Positions 1 through 11,800 of a DNA stretch of 64,000 nucleotides are shown piece by piece. Position 1 is the first letter of the stretch. Each line of letters opens with the position of its first letter. The notes under the pieces are model-generated. The model was given only the letters and a program-made list of their open reading frames with translations. It did no database searches and had not been told where the DNA came from. Source of the stretch: Oxyruncus cristatus. Its lineage: Eukaryota > Chordata > Aves > Passeriformes > Cotingidae. The stretch is from assembly GCA_013399855.1 (NCBI GenBank), contig VXAY01001096.1, positions 1-64,000 of the forward strand. The letters run 5' to 3'. The translations under genes and the position numbers were made by a program.

Positions 1-3000
1 TTTTTTTTTTTTCCTTAAAACATCACGTTATATGCTCAATTTGAAAAGGAAGGTTTCTTAAAAATATCATAAAAGAACAAAGGGAATTGAAAAGTTAAAA
101 ATAAGGAAAGTACAGTCTGGCCTAAATAAAGAGTGAAAGTAATAAATGGCATTATGTAATCAAGACAAAATACAAAAAAAGAATCTCAACACTAACACCT
201 ACTTTACTGCCTGTTCCCTTAGGGGAATAGGATTTTATGGATAAATACCAATAGGAGAAATACTGTTCTGAATTGCTTATGCTGAGGATGCTGATGGAAT
301 TTAAGTTATTTAAACATAAACAGTGTGATCTTTATTCAGAAGATACTCTGTCCTACTTTGGGTTTAAATGGACCTTAAAATTACTTTTGCTTCCCTTTGA
401 AAGCTAATCTCTGTAGCTAAAGTGGCATAAATGGAGTATAAATGAGCCCCAAATCTACAAGTCAGAGGAAAAGTCAAGAAACAAGTGTTTCTGATATTAT
501 AACTGCAATGATATTTTTTTCTATTCAGTGCAATGTCATTTCAATTATTAGTCAGCAGAGATTACCTTTGTTAGCATGGAAGTAAGGTAAAAGGACATAT
601 TTCATTGAGGCAAATGACCTTGAACTTAGCATATAAAGATGACATAAATCTTCATTGTACAGGATCAATCTAGAAAATTGTGGTATTTTTTTTCTGATGC
701 ATCTTATTAAGGTCTTAGGACTTGTTTACTGAACTCAATACCCATTCTCTTACATTATTGAAACAGAAAAAGTCATTAAAATAGGTATGGAATTCAGAGT
801 AGTAAACAAATGTCATAAGAACATAGTGTTTAATGAAACACTTATGCATCTAGTATCAAAATATTTCAAACAGTTTCACAAAATAAAAACGAATTACTTC
901 CAGAAAGACACCACAGACTGAGTGGTGATCAGCCTTTAAAGAACAGTCTTTGTGTGAACAAACTGTTGAATGATAAGCTGTTCTTTGTGAATACAGACTA
1001 ATCACTGAATACAGCAACAACTCATCACTGTTGTTCATTGCTATACGTTTGGTTGAAACTCTGAAAAGCCTTGTTCCACTCTGGAAATATCACATACTGA
1101 AGTCTAAATAACTGCCCTGCATACTAATTTTCAGAGGACAGACACACTGGAGAAAGAAGTTTATATAACACAGGTGAATAAACAAGTCAGCATTTTCTGA
1201 CAAGAGGTTGTCTTATTGATAAGGTAGATTAGTGACTTAAAGACACTCTGCAGACAAAACAAGAACTTATTTGTCATTCAAAACAAAAGTAGATAAGGTA
1301 AAAAATTAATTTTTCATTCAAAAATATTAGGCAAGATAGGTTATAGGTGATAAATGTTTTTAAGGTCCTATATAGAACACAAAGGAACCTGAATCTACAT
1401 AAAAGATGCATGAAAATAAAGCTGTAAAGGGAAACAAAATGCTAGTATTTTTTATTTTTGTAAGTGGGTAAAAAATTGTGCTGCAATGTCCATTTTGAGC
1501 TGTATGGCCTCTATAGGCACTCACCATATTATACCTAAGAAGTTTGATGGAACAATAAATGCCCTGAGTACTATTTTAAAAGCACATTTCATAGATATCA
1601 TAAAAATATAATGAAAAGCATAAGAAAAGCTGTATTTGCTGAGACTCAAAACCATCAGTGTATGAGTCCAACAACCATGAGATTATACTTCACCAGAAAT
1701 TTCTCCTTAAATCCAATTTGAAACTCAGAAAATTCCAAACAATTTTTCCCCCCTTCCATAATAACTCACAGTAGATTTCTGTTCCACAAACTTCTCCAGT
1801 TTTCCCTTAAACACGTGGAATTTTTGCAACCTTAACATCCTACACCCTAACTCACTTTAACCTGGAAAGCTCCACAGTTTTACCACGCAGGAAAGCACCC
1901 CCTTTTGTTTGACTGCCCAGTCCCTCCTGGCTTAATGTGAAATTTATTTTAAGGCACAGATACAAGCCCTGCACACTCTCCCCACGACCCTTGTGACTGA
2001 AGTCCTTTGTTTCATCTCTTTTCCACACTGAGGGTCACTATCCTACTTAGCTTTACCCACGTATTTTGATGCCCCCCCTAAAAGGGTGATATTATCTCAG
2101 CAATGTTATAAGAAATGCAGACCACATTCTGGGGTGGCAAGAGGAATATTAGCAGCCCTCCCCACAACCACAGAGACAGAGAAAGAGCAGAGACTGAGGT
2201 GACAGCAGTCAGAGAACCCACCCTGCCACTGCGGTGGGTGACAGTCCCCACCTAGCAGATCCCAGCAGGAAGGCATCAGGCTGGCTGGGGATGTGCCCTT
2301 GATGGCACCACTGCTGAGCACAGCACAAGGAATCCCTCCCAGGTTTTACAGGTGACACTCCCTGGCACAAGGCTGCCCAGAGGCTGCTACAGTGCTGTCT
2401 TTGTTGCCACACCACAAGTGCTATTGGCTCCTGCTCAGCTTGTGATCCAGACTCTTTCCTGAGAAACTGTTACCTTGCTCTTTCTTCCCCATCCTGCCTC
2501 TTTGCAGAAGATTAATCCTACCTCAATCTAGATCCTTGTTTTCATCCTTATTGAATTGAACCCCATTTTTTTCCAGACCATTTCTCAGGCCATATAAACC
2601 AGTAATTCATCTCACTGACAGAAGACATCAGTTGCGGATCGTTTCATAATTTTTAGTGTCGTTTAAAAAAAACCCTGCACTGATGTATGTAGTTGTCATT
2701 TAATTGAGAATGGCTGGTTGTTATCTTCTGATGATTAAATATCCCACAGGCCCAGTTTTCATTACATTTTAATTTCAAAAAGAAAGATTAAGAAATTAAC
2801 CTGGAGAAACACATTATTATTCTGAAGTGAGGGCTGTAGCATATGGAAGTTGGAACTGTCCTTGAAACAAGCCAGTATGGAACCACTCAAACTGGAAGAT
2901 ACTGTATTTTAAATCTATTACAGTGAAGACAGAAGTAGGACCTAATATCACACTGCAGAGCTCAGTTTGCACAACTACCAACCCCCATGAAAAAACCCAT

Positions 3001-3773
3001 CCTGAAAGTCCATTTTCCTCCCTCATATCTGTGAGGGCAGCATTCCTCCAGACAGAAAAACTGAAATTTTCAGTGATTCTTTTCCCAATATACCTTGAAG
3101 TTTTATTCACCCGGAGGGACTCCCCTACTTCTCTCGACTAAAATATAATGGCACGTAACAAATTGTGCTCTCAAAGGACATCCCATTTTTGTTTCATTAG
3201 TGCAATGAAACATTCACTCAATTTTAAAGCAGTTGTCTTGATCGTAGTTGTGATTTACACCAGATTCTGTCCATGTATTCTGTGTAGTATATATTATAAA
3301 ACACCTAACTAGTTAAATTTGTCTCAGTGGGTTCTGCTGCAAGGAATAAAATACTTTCCCATAAAACCCCACACAGCATTTACTGCACAGCGCTGAAGCA
3401 TAAGCTTCGGTAGAACTTAGGAGGATTTAAAAAGGAAAATGTAACCCCAAACTGTCTTACATTTATTCTTCTATTGTTATACATTGTTTCCTCTCTGGTA
3501 GAAAGCCTAATTTTCTCCTTTCCAGTTCCCTAAATGTGGGGTATTGTGTCTTTTAATCAAACATGATGTAAGACTGAATTATTTGATGAACATTATTTCT
3601 CTCTCCCTCATTTTTTTTTTCAACCAGTAACTGGGAGGCAACAGAAAAAAAAAAAAAAGGGTACAGTAGTAGTAAAGAGGGCCAAATTTCAAATCTGTTA
3701 GTTACTAGATAATTAGCATATTTGTTAAATTAAAGTATATAACATCTCCTCGCCTGTCCGATTTTCTGAAAAT
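1..3773. other. Non-coding flank with GC-rich patch
   Basis: No gene recognised. Most is AT-rich. A patch at about 2130-2440 is clearly richer in G and C than its surroundings, with two overlapping minus-strand open frames (2106-2321 and 2209-2415) rich in Cys, Trp and Ser that match nothing I know. The window starts inside a T run (1-12); a short A run lies at 3645-3658. Confidence 0.7.
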
Positions 3774-3990
3774 ATCACAGAATCACAGAATATGCTGAGT
3801 TGAAAGGGACTCACAAGGATCATCAAGTCCAACTCCTGGCCCTGCACAGGACCATCCCCAAGAGTCACACCGTGTGCCTGGGAGTGTTGTCCAAATGTGT
3901 CTTGAGCTCTGTCAGCTGTGGTGCTGTGACCACTGCCCTGGGGAGCCTGTTCAGTGCCCAGCCACCCTGTGGGGGAAGAACCTTTTTCTA
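3774..3990 (-). mobile_element. CR1 LINE 3' fragment, minus strand
   Basis: On the plus strand the sequence begins with two copies of CACAGAAT, the reverse complement of the ATTCTGTG repeat that ends CR1. It then shows the typical 3' UTR (ggatcatcaagtccaactcc, ctggggagcctgttcagtgc, gaacctttttcta). The element is heavily 5' truncated, as is usual for CR1. It lies in the WDR72 3' flank. Confidence 0.93.
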
Positions 3991-5214
3991 AAAAAATATA
4001 GCAAAAGTCCCCCCTGTTTCTGTGCATTGAACCAGTGGCGTGGGAGAGCACACACTGCAGATGGGATTGCCTATCAGTGTATCAGTAGCACCTACAAAAA
4101 AACAAACAAAGAAGGAAACATTTCCTCTTTTTAAAATCACGTTATTGACAGTAATGTCATTATTATTTTCATGACAGTAGACTGATTTGATATTCAAGTG
4201 TAAAATCATTAATCAGGAAATTTTAGAGAATTCTGGTTCAGTCCCTTTCTACAGAGAAATTCTCGCTGTAGATCATCTCAGTTTGCTTTTTAAACCAAAA
4301 TGAAACAAAAGAGTGCAGCACAGTTAGGGCACTGACACATCCCCGTGCATAATGTAAGTGTTATAGCTGCATACTCTCCCCATCTCTCGATCAAAGCTGT
4401 CCAAATAGCTTAATCCATGGGGAAAAACTATATACAGAACCTCTGTATTAACCTCTTCTGGCCAGATTATTGTTATTCTTTTGCATTATGGCCTTGAAGA
4501 TGTATTACTGATAGGGAGGTAAAGCCAACTGCAGCACAGCATGACTCTGCTGAATGGCTGCTGTAGGAAAGTGGAAGTACTTATTTCCAAGATATTTCTG
4601 TGATGCTCCCTACTGTTAAAATGTTATCTGACTTTAAAAGATTTTCAGTTCAATTGTAAGCAGTAAGTAAACTCAAGCAGTACAATACTGTATAGTGGAG
4701 AGTTTCACTAGCTGGTCAAACAGGCATTATTCCAAGAAACTAATGTTGTATAGGACTGCTTCCTGGTGGCTGAGACCTCTGATTGGCAAAAGACAGTGGA
4801 CTTTTCAGTCAGCAAGCTAGTTACCCATGGATGTGGCTCAAGGCTGACACACAGATTGACTGGTTCACACTAATTTACTTCACACAGATTCCATTTATCT
4901 CCTAGAAGATCCCCTGGCAGCAGCTTATAATGGCATATCCTAGGATGCCTGCCTGCATGAGTTTTTAAAGCGGCAGAGCTTGATGAATCTAAGTCCAGAA
5001 AACAGTTCACAGATTGAGGACTAGGTGCAATCAAAAAACATCAAGTAGCACAGCTGGGACTTGCTAGTTTGCTTGACTGGTTTGAGCAGCTGAGCATTAA
5101 CTACGCTTGCTTTCCTGCTGGCAGCCCTGTGTCACTAGGACAAATCGGAGCACCACCTGACAGAGGAGGAGAAAAAAGGAAAGAAAAGAGAGAACAGAGA
5201 AAAATAAAAGAGGA
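3991..5214. other. Non-coding flank, nothing recognised
   Basis: Between the CR1 fragment and the AAAAG array I see no gene, RNA or repeat family. The purine tract leading into the microsatellite starts near 5162. Confidence 0.7.
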
Positions 5215-5435
5215 GAGGAAAAGAAAAAGAAAAAGAAAAAGAAAGAAAAGAAAAGAAAGAAAAGAAAAGAAAAGAAAAGAAAAGAAAAGAAAAGAAAAGA
5301 AAAGAAAAGAAAAGAAAAGAAAAGAAAAGAAAAGAAAAGAAAAGAAAAGAAAAGAAAAGAAAAGAAAAGAAAAGAAAAGAAAAGAAAAGAAAAGAAAAGA
5401 AAAGAAAAGAAAAGAANAGAAAAGAAAAGAACGGA
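5215..5435 (+). repeat. (AAAAG)n microsatellite in a purine tract
   Basis: A pentanucleotide AAAAG/AAAGA array, almost perfect from about 5256 to 5431 (roughly 35 units), preceded by degenerate GAAAA and GAAA units. The plus strand is nearly pure purine from 5162 to 5443. A single N at 5417 shows an unresolved base inside the array, so its true length may not be as given. Open frames across it (Lys-Arg-Glu-rich on plus, Phe/Leu/Ser-rich on minus) are artefacts. Confidence 0.97.
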
Positions 5436-7270
5436 AAGGAGAGGCTGAGGAGCGCAGATTACTGCATTGCATGGGTACTATTAACAGATGCAGGAATAAC
5501 TCATTAGAACATTTAATCTCTATTATTAGGGATTGTTAAAGTAAATGATGCACTGGTTAGCAAGTTTTGAGGATAGGAATATGGAAAATTTTCTTTTGGT
5601 CATGGTAACCATTCCTTAGGAAAAAGACCTGAATAAAACTATAGTCGTTGTCATTTCTTTCCTGCAGAAAATAAAATTATATTCAATCCAGTAATTAGTG
5701 TACAATGAAAAATAGCTATCAATATAGTTGATTATTCATTATAACAGTGTGAGCTACATGTCAATGCATTGCCTTACCTCCATAGAGAACAACAGACTTC
5801 AATATGTGCAAGTTTATAATTTGTATTTTTAAAAGGACTGAATATAAAAGGGACTGGAAATACAGGCTGACATTATAGCTCTCCAAATTCAGATAGACAG
5901 AGACTATTCTTTAGAGGACTTTTCAGAAAGGAAGCAAAAATTAATATTATTAGGGAAAAACAGCCAGCAAATGTATTGTGAGAGATCCAAAGCACATTTA
6001 GTACTTAGGAGGTTAAAGACTCAGCTGTAGTGCTAGTTGATGAAAAAGTAGGATTAAGGCTTTAGTATGAGTCTTGACATGATCATGTTGTCTGCCTGCT
6101 GTCTTAAGCTTTGAAAAACAGCTGGGATCATCTCCTTATAAGCTCCAACTCAAAGATGTTTAAGCAGTTCCAAATCCAATTAAACAGAGGTAAATATAAG
6201 GAAAGGCCCTACTGAGCCAAATCATCTTATTTTTTTAATGAAAAACAGCATAATTGCAGGTTACACAACTCCTTAATCTCACTTTAAACCTAACAGACTG
6301 CTGTCTTACAGTGCACATGGCAAGTCCAGTTAACCCAAGCATTCTCTATTGGTGTGCTTAATTTTTGATCATTATCCTTTATTATGTTACTTGTAATCCT
6401 AAAAGCCTACAATTGTGTCCAGATATTTGGCAAGGATTGTACCTGGATATACAGGGATTCCTCTTCTAAGAGTAATAGATTAATTGGATAGTGCTGTATG
6501 ACCAGTAGATGGTTTGCAGTGAAACTGCTGTGCAGTTTTTAATTTGTGAAGTCCACTTCCTTCTCCTTCTCTGCCTATCCTTGAAATAAATTGCCTTTTT
6601 AAACATTAGTGGTGGTGATGGAATAACCTATCTAATCTTACCACAAACATGACAATGCTATAGAAATAACACTGTCCTATAGAGTGGGCTGCTGACTAAA
6701 ATTCTCTTTGTAAACATTAATAGAATATATGGAAATCTTATTTTTCAGAGGGAACTGCATATTCAATTTAAAAGTGGCTACCTTACCAACATGACCCAAT
6801 CACAGCATTATTACTTGAAGGCTTAAAGCATGACACCATTTGTTTTCCATGTATTCAAAAGAGTTTTGAGGTGACCATATTGTGCCAAGATACGTATTTT
6901 TTACATTATTACACTCAATACCCTAAAAGCAAAAAAAAAAAACCCACATACGTAATCCTTCTACTTTGTCCTATAAATATGCACAAGGACATTCTCCAAG
7001 GATGTAAAGGCAAAATCTCATCAGGGACTACTTCAAATACAAGCTCCTCATGTCGGCAAGAGCAAGAAGGAAATTTAAATGATCAGGAGTGAACTGTTTG
7101 CAGTAGTCGTGTTACATTATGCATGATTCCTGGCTGAACAGGATTTAATTAATGATTTCCAGTTACATGGTTAAGATTTGTAGCAAACTGGTGTTCAGAG
7201 CAACAAACCGGCGTCTCACAACATAATTCTGTACTTTTTCCCAAACACCAGTTACTAGGGGCTGCTGCTG

Positions 7271-7308
7271 CCCCCTCCGCCCCCCCCCCCTTTTTTTTTT
7301 TTTTTTTT
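7271..7308. repeat. Pyrimidine run: C-rich then T18
   Basis: A C-rich segment ending in about ten C (7281-7290) followed directly by eighteen T (7291-7308). Only one purine interrupts it. It is simple sequence and prone to length errors. Confidence 0.95.
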
Positions 7309-8856
7309 GTAGTTGGAAATCAGTTTTGTAGATGTGGACAATGATTCTGGGCTGTGTTACAGAAGCATGAGTTTAGATTCATTTCAAGGCAGCTATTCTC
7401 CTGACGCAACTGAGGAGAAAATCTGGACTGCTATTCTGTGAATTAATAAGCAATATTTGTTGCTGTGAATAAGTATCAGAAAGGTGTAGTGTTGGACTGA
7501 AGAATGATACATAATTACATTGGAAAGTAATGTGGACCACCTGTTCCAGTTACAAAACAGACACAGTTCTGGGAAAACAAATCCTCCCTTTGAGAACCAC
7601 TGGATATACCTCCAGAAACTGAATGCGGCACTCCCTCAAATGAGTAGATAAGCAAGAAGCTGTGAAGTACTTAAAGGGTAAAAGACAACCCCTGTCAAAT
7701 ACTGCACCTTCACTCCACCTAAACTCAACCTTATTCTTCCAGCCACCAGCAAGATGTATCTGTAAGTGGACAAAAGAGCCTGGACCCTCCACTTCGAGAC
7801 AGGTAATAAACAGGCAAGACAGATACTACAGGCACTTCCAAGAAGACGGACATCTAAAGAGGTGACTGACAACTGCCTCAGTGCTCCAGAGACCGTGTGA
7901 ACCCATGTGTGTGAGGAAGTAAAGAGCATGATTCCAAAAAGTGCAGATAATCTGCTGTTGACAGGTGAGACGTTGTACAAGCCCATGTTCTTACTGGATT
8001 TAGGGACCACGGGGGGATAAAGAGCCAAGGAATAACATGAGTGTGAGCTCTTCCATGGGCTCTTTGATGCATTCAAGTGTTACATGCAAGCATGAGGCAG
8101 AAACAATCCAGATGGAGAAGTGGCAGGATATTTTAAAATGTCAAATTCGTTGTACTTTGCTTCAATAAGGTTGATCAAATGTAAGTCTGCAATCAGTTTT
8201 GGTACTGCCCATTTTTAGATTCTTTTTCACTTTATTCAAGAGTTTTTTTCAAATGTTAGCCTTTTTGGTTGTTGAGCTTTTATTCCTCAGGAAGAGGAAT
8301 TTGCTTATAGCAATAACTGCATGCTGAAACTTTGCCATATGATCTGGGGCTTTTGGGAAAGAAACACAGAAGATACCATAAGATTTACCACAAAATTATG
8401 AAGGCTGGTGAAACAACATTACATTCACTGTCCCTATTATCACGGTGGCCAAGTCACTGGTAAGAATGTGATTCTTCATTAATATCTGATCATTAGTTTC
8501 TTGTTGGTTCTGAAAACAAATATTTCTATTGCTATTTGCAATACACATAGTCAAAAGTATCTGGAATACCTTTATTTAGGTGTTCTGAAACCTACCTGTA
8601 CTAAAGCGTTGTTTATTTGTGCACATCTATATTCCAATTTACACACAGAAAAGGTAGGCATACACTGACTATTTGGAAATGATTCAGTCTTCAACAAGAA
8701 ATTCCATATGGAAGTGTCCCACCTGTCTTCTGCAAGTACTTCCAATTTTATTGTTAGTATTCTTCTCTTTTACTGGTTGATTTGTTTCTATTCCTATATG
8801 CTTTCAACTACCAACTTGTCTGTACAATCAGAGGTGAATCTGGGGACAGTCATATA

Positions 8857-8880
8857 TATCCTTCCACATATGGAAGGATA
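8857..8880. repeat. Perfect 10-bp inverted repeat
   Basis: TATCCTTCCA, loop CATA, then TGGAAGGATA: a perfect stem with a 4-base loop. No transcription unit is associated with it. Confidence 0.9.
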
Positions 8881-11800
8881 AAAACAAATTAAGTGTTTCA
8901 GGAAACAAAACTGACAGTTCAGGAGATCACTGAAGGTTGCACTCCAGCTTGTAAGATGACTGAAGTGGAAATGCCAAAAGGGCTTCTGCACAAAAAAAGG
9001 TACAAATGTGCAGCAGGACCTTGACAGCGGTTTCAAAAGAACTGTGCAATGGCTGTAGCACAATTAACAGAAAACACAGCAGTCTTGTAAAATAAATCAC
9101 AGAATGCTCACTCCCTTCCCCGGGCGCTGAGTTCACCACTGTGTTGACTACATGCACTTTTATAAAAAGCAATAGAGCTGCTCTTGATTTACCACAACCT
9201 GAGTTTGCCTGATGTGGCCAAAATGAAGCAGCATAGAAATTCTAATGGATAAGTGAACAGGATTAGAACAGATGCTGTAGAAGTAAATGACTTCCCATAA
9301 CTTCACTCAAAAGAGCAGAAGACAAGTTCACTTATAACTGGCACTCTGGAACCTGCTTGAAGTTTTCCAAGATAATCCAAGTAAACTCTAAGCTCCAAAA
9401 CAGAGCCTCTTATTCCAGTGATTTGAGACCACACAGCTGTAGCACCACAGTATACCTGCTTCCAATTGTTACTTAAGTGCACAAAACCCACTGAAGCTCA
9501 GAGGCACCCCAGTCTTCACACATCCTTTATCACAGACAAATGACAAATGCAGGTGAGCTTCTAATCATAAACTGCTCCCATAGCCCAAAGCTTTTTCCAG
9601 AGGGGAACTATCTACCTCTGGCAAGGGAGCTCCACTTCACATTTTTACATTGCTACAGAATTGCAAGAATTCTCACGGCATTAGGTGAAAGAATACCTAC
9701 AGTGCATGAGGCCTATTGGACCTGAAGAGTGTGCAAACAGGTCTACTGCTGTATAAGGCATTGGTATCTGGGGTGTTAATTCACTTAGAGACACTCTTTT
9801 TTCCCTAGAAAATACTGAAAAGCTAAAGAACAGAATTTAACAACTCCATCAATGTGAAGTGTTAAATTCAGGATTAAAAAGTTGGGATCACAGCAGTATT
9901 ACCATACTGTATTATTATAAAACACATTATCTATCTGACACTTTTAGAGTTGCATTCACAGCTGCCACTTCAGGCTGCATTCCCAGGGAATTAGTGATTC
10001 AGAGCTAACAGAAAGTGAAAATGTGGTTTAGAAGAACCAGCCACTTGATTTGTTTTAGCTCATGAAGACAGCTACAGAGTGCAAATGAATAGTCAGGGCT
10101 TACTTTCCTTCTTGTCTTATTTTTAATTCTAACCATGTTACCCCAAAAGTGCAGATTTATTTATTAGTTTCTTTGGGACTGCACATTCTTCTGCATATAT
10201 ATTTATTTTCTTTACTTTTGACTTCTCAAGGAGTTGCACTTAACCCCTAATGGAAAGACAACAGAGGAATTGTCCTTTGTTCATTGAGTTCTAGCACTTA
10301 GCCCTACTTAACCATAGGAAACAGGATGAGCATGTGTAAAGACATGTCAACCTTTGAGCAATTAAATGTTTGTTAAAAGAGGGAGATAAAACTTTTTATT
10401 TCATTAATCTGTTAAGTACTGTTTTCTGTATGTTTTTCTTCTTATTGTATTTCTGCAAGTATTATTGTACGGTTGCTTTTCACTTCTAACTAGCAGTCTT
10501 GGTTTTATTCATCTCCATCGATGGCATGACATTCTCCACACTTGTGAATCTAAATTTTAGAACCTGTGAAAAGTTTTTACGATATTACAAAACATAACAT
10601 TGGTCTCTTCTGTATACACACCTTCTGTGAAGTGTCTTTCATGGACATGTGACACTAATAATATGCATAAAGAGGAACAATAAATGCCTTTTTTCAATTC
10701 CTAAAGTACATTGGAATACATGTGCTAGTGTGTTTCACACATGTTAACACAGAAAGTGTTTCTCAAACTGTCATAAAGGGGAATATTTATTGTGCCATGA
10801 TTATAATATCGTGATAATTATAATTGCACAATAATAAAGGTTGGTGCAGGAGCTGGATTTAACTCACATATAAAAGCACATCTGGATGTCCCTAAAAGGT
10901 TTGGAGGGAATACTGAGAAATCTCAACACAGCTCATCTGAAAATAGATTACTTGTTTGGGACCACGGTGTGCAGGTAAGTATTACGTATAAAACTACAGA
11001 AGACCTGCAAAATACAGATGACACTTATAAACAAGAGAAACTCTGTTCTTCAAACTCTGCTAAATATTATCCTCGATTTCATTAATATCCAATGGCTTTG
11101 TTTAACTTTCAGTTAAAAACAACCCAACCACAAAAACCTTTAATGTGTCATAAATCCAACTATAAAGAGCACAAGACTAAGGAATTTGTTGCAACGACTA
11201 CTGTACCATGTTACAACCCTCCCCACAACAAGCAGAAATACCAGAAGAGAAGAACTGACAATCTTACTGAACACTGATTTATGACAGAGCTACTCTTACA
11301 AAGACAATTGACAGGTATTTTAAACAGCAGAAATACAGTATTCATAACAATTTGAGTATCTATATGGATAGCAATGTCCAGAGGTTTTTTACATAATTTT
11401 AATTTACCGCTACTTGTTCATAGTAATTCTCTTCATTTACGGACACATGATTGGCCATATTTCAGATATGTATACATTCTGATACTTAAAGAATATGTGT
11501 TTTACAGCAACATTTAGGAAACCACAAATTTACAGCAATATTACTGGAGGAAATCCATTTCTCTGAAAAGCTGTATATTTGCAACATATTGTTGAAGTAT
11601 ATATTGCATTAATACTTCACTGTGCTTCTAAATGTTAATACAGGTTATTTGTTTATTACTACGTCAAGGTTATTCATCATATGCAGTGTCAGAAAGCACA
11701 AGCTGACATCTCATATTGTCTGCTTCAAGGGCAAGACCAATGTGACCTTTGGCTCCTTCTTTTAAAAAGGATGAAATCATTCCAGAGGAATAATGCTGAA

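Noticed and set aside
3800..4134. Plus-strand open frames of 63 and 86 codons
   Set aside because: They lie on the antisense strand of a CR1 3' UTR fragment or run out of it, so they are not genes.
5069..5539. Lys/Arg/Glu-rich open frame of 156 codons
   Set aside because: It is the translation of the AAAAG microsatellite, which lacks stops in this frame; the antisense Phe/Leu/Ser frame has the same cause.
7636..8076. 146-codon minus-strand open frame
   Set aside because: No family resemblance, no splice support, and overlapping open frames in other registers. Consistent with chance in 64 kb.
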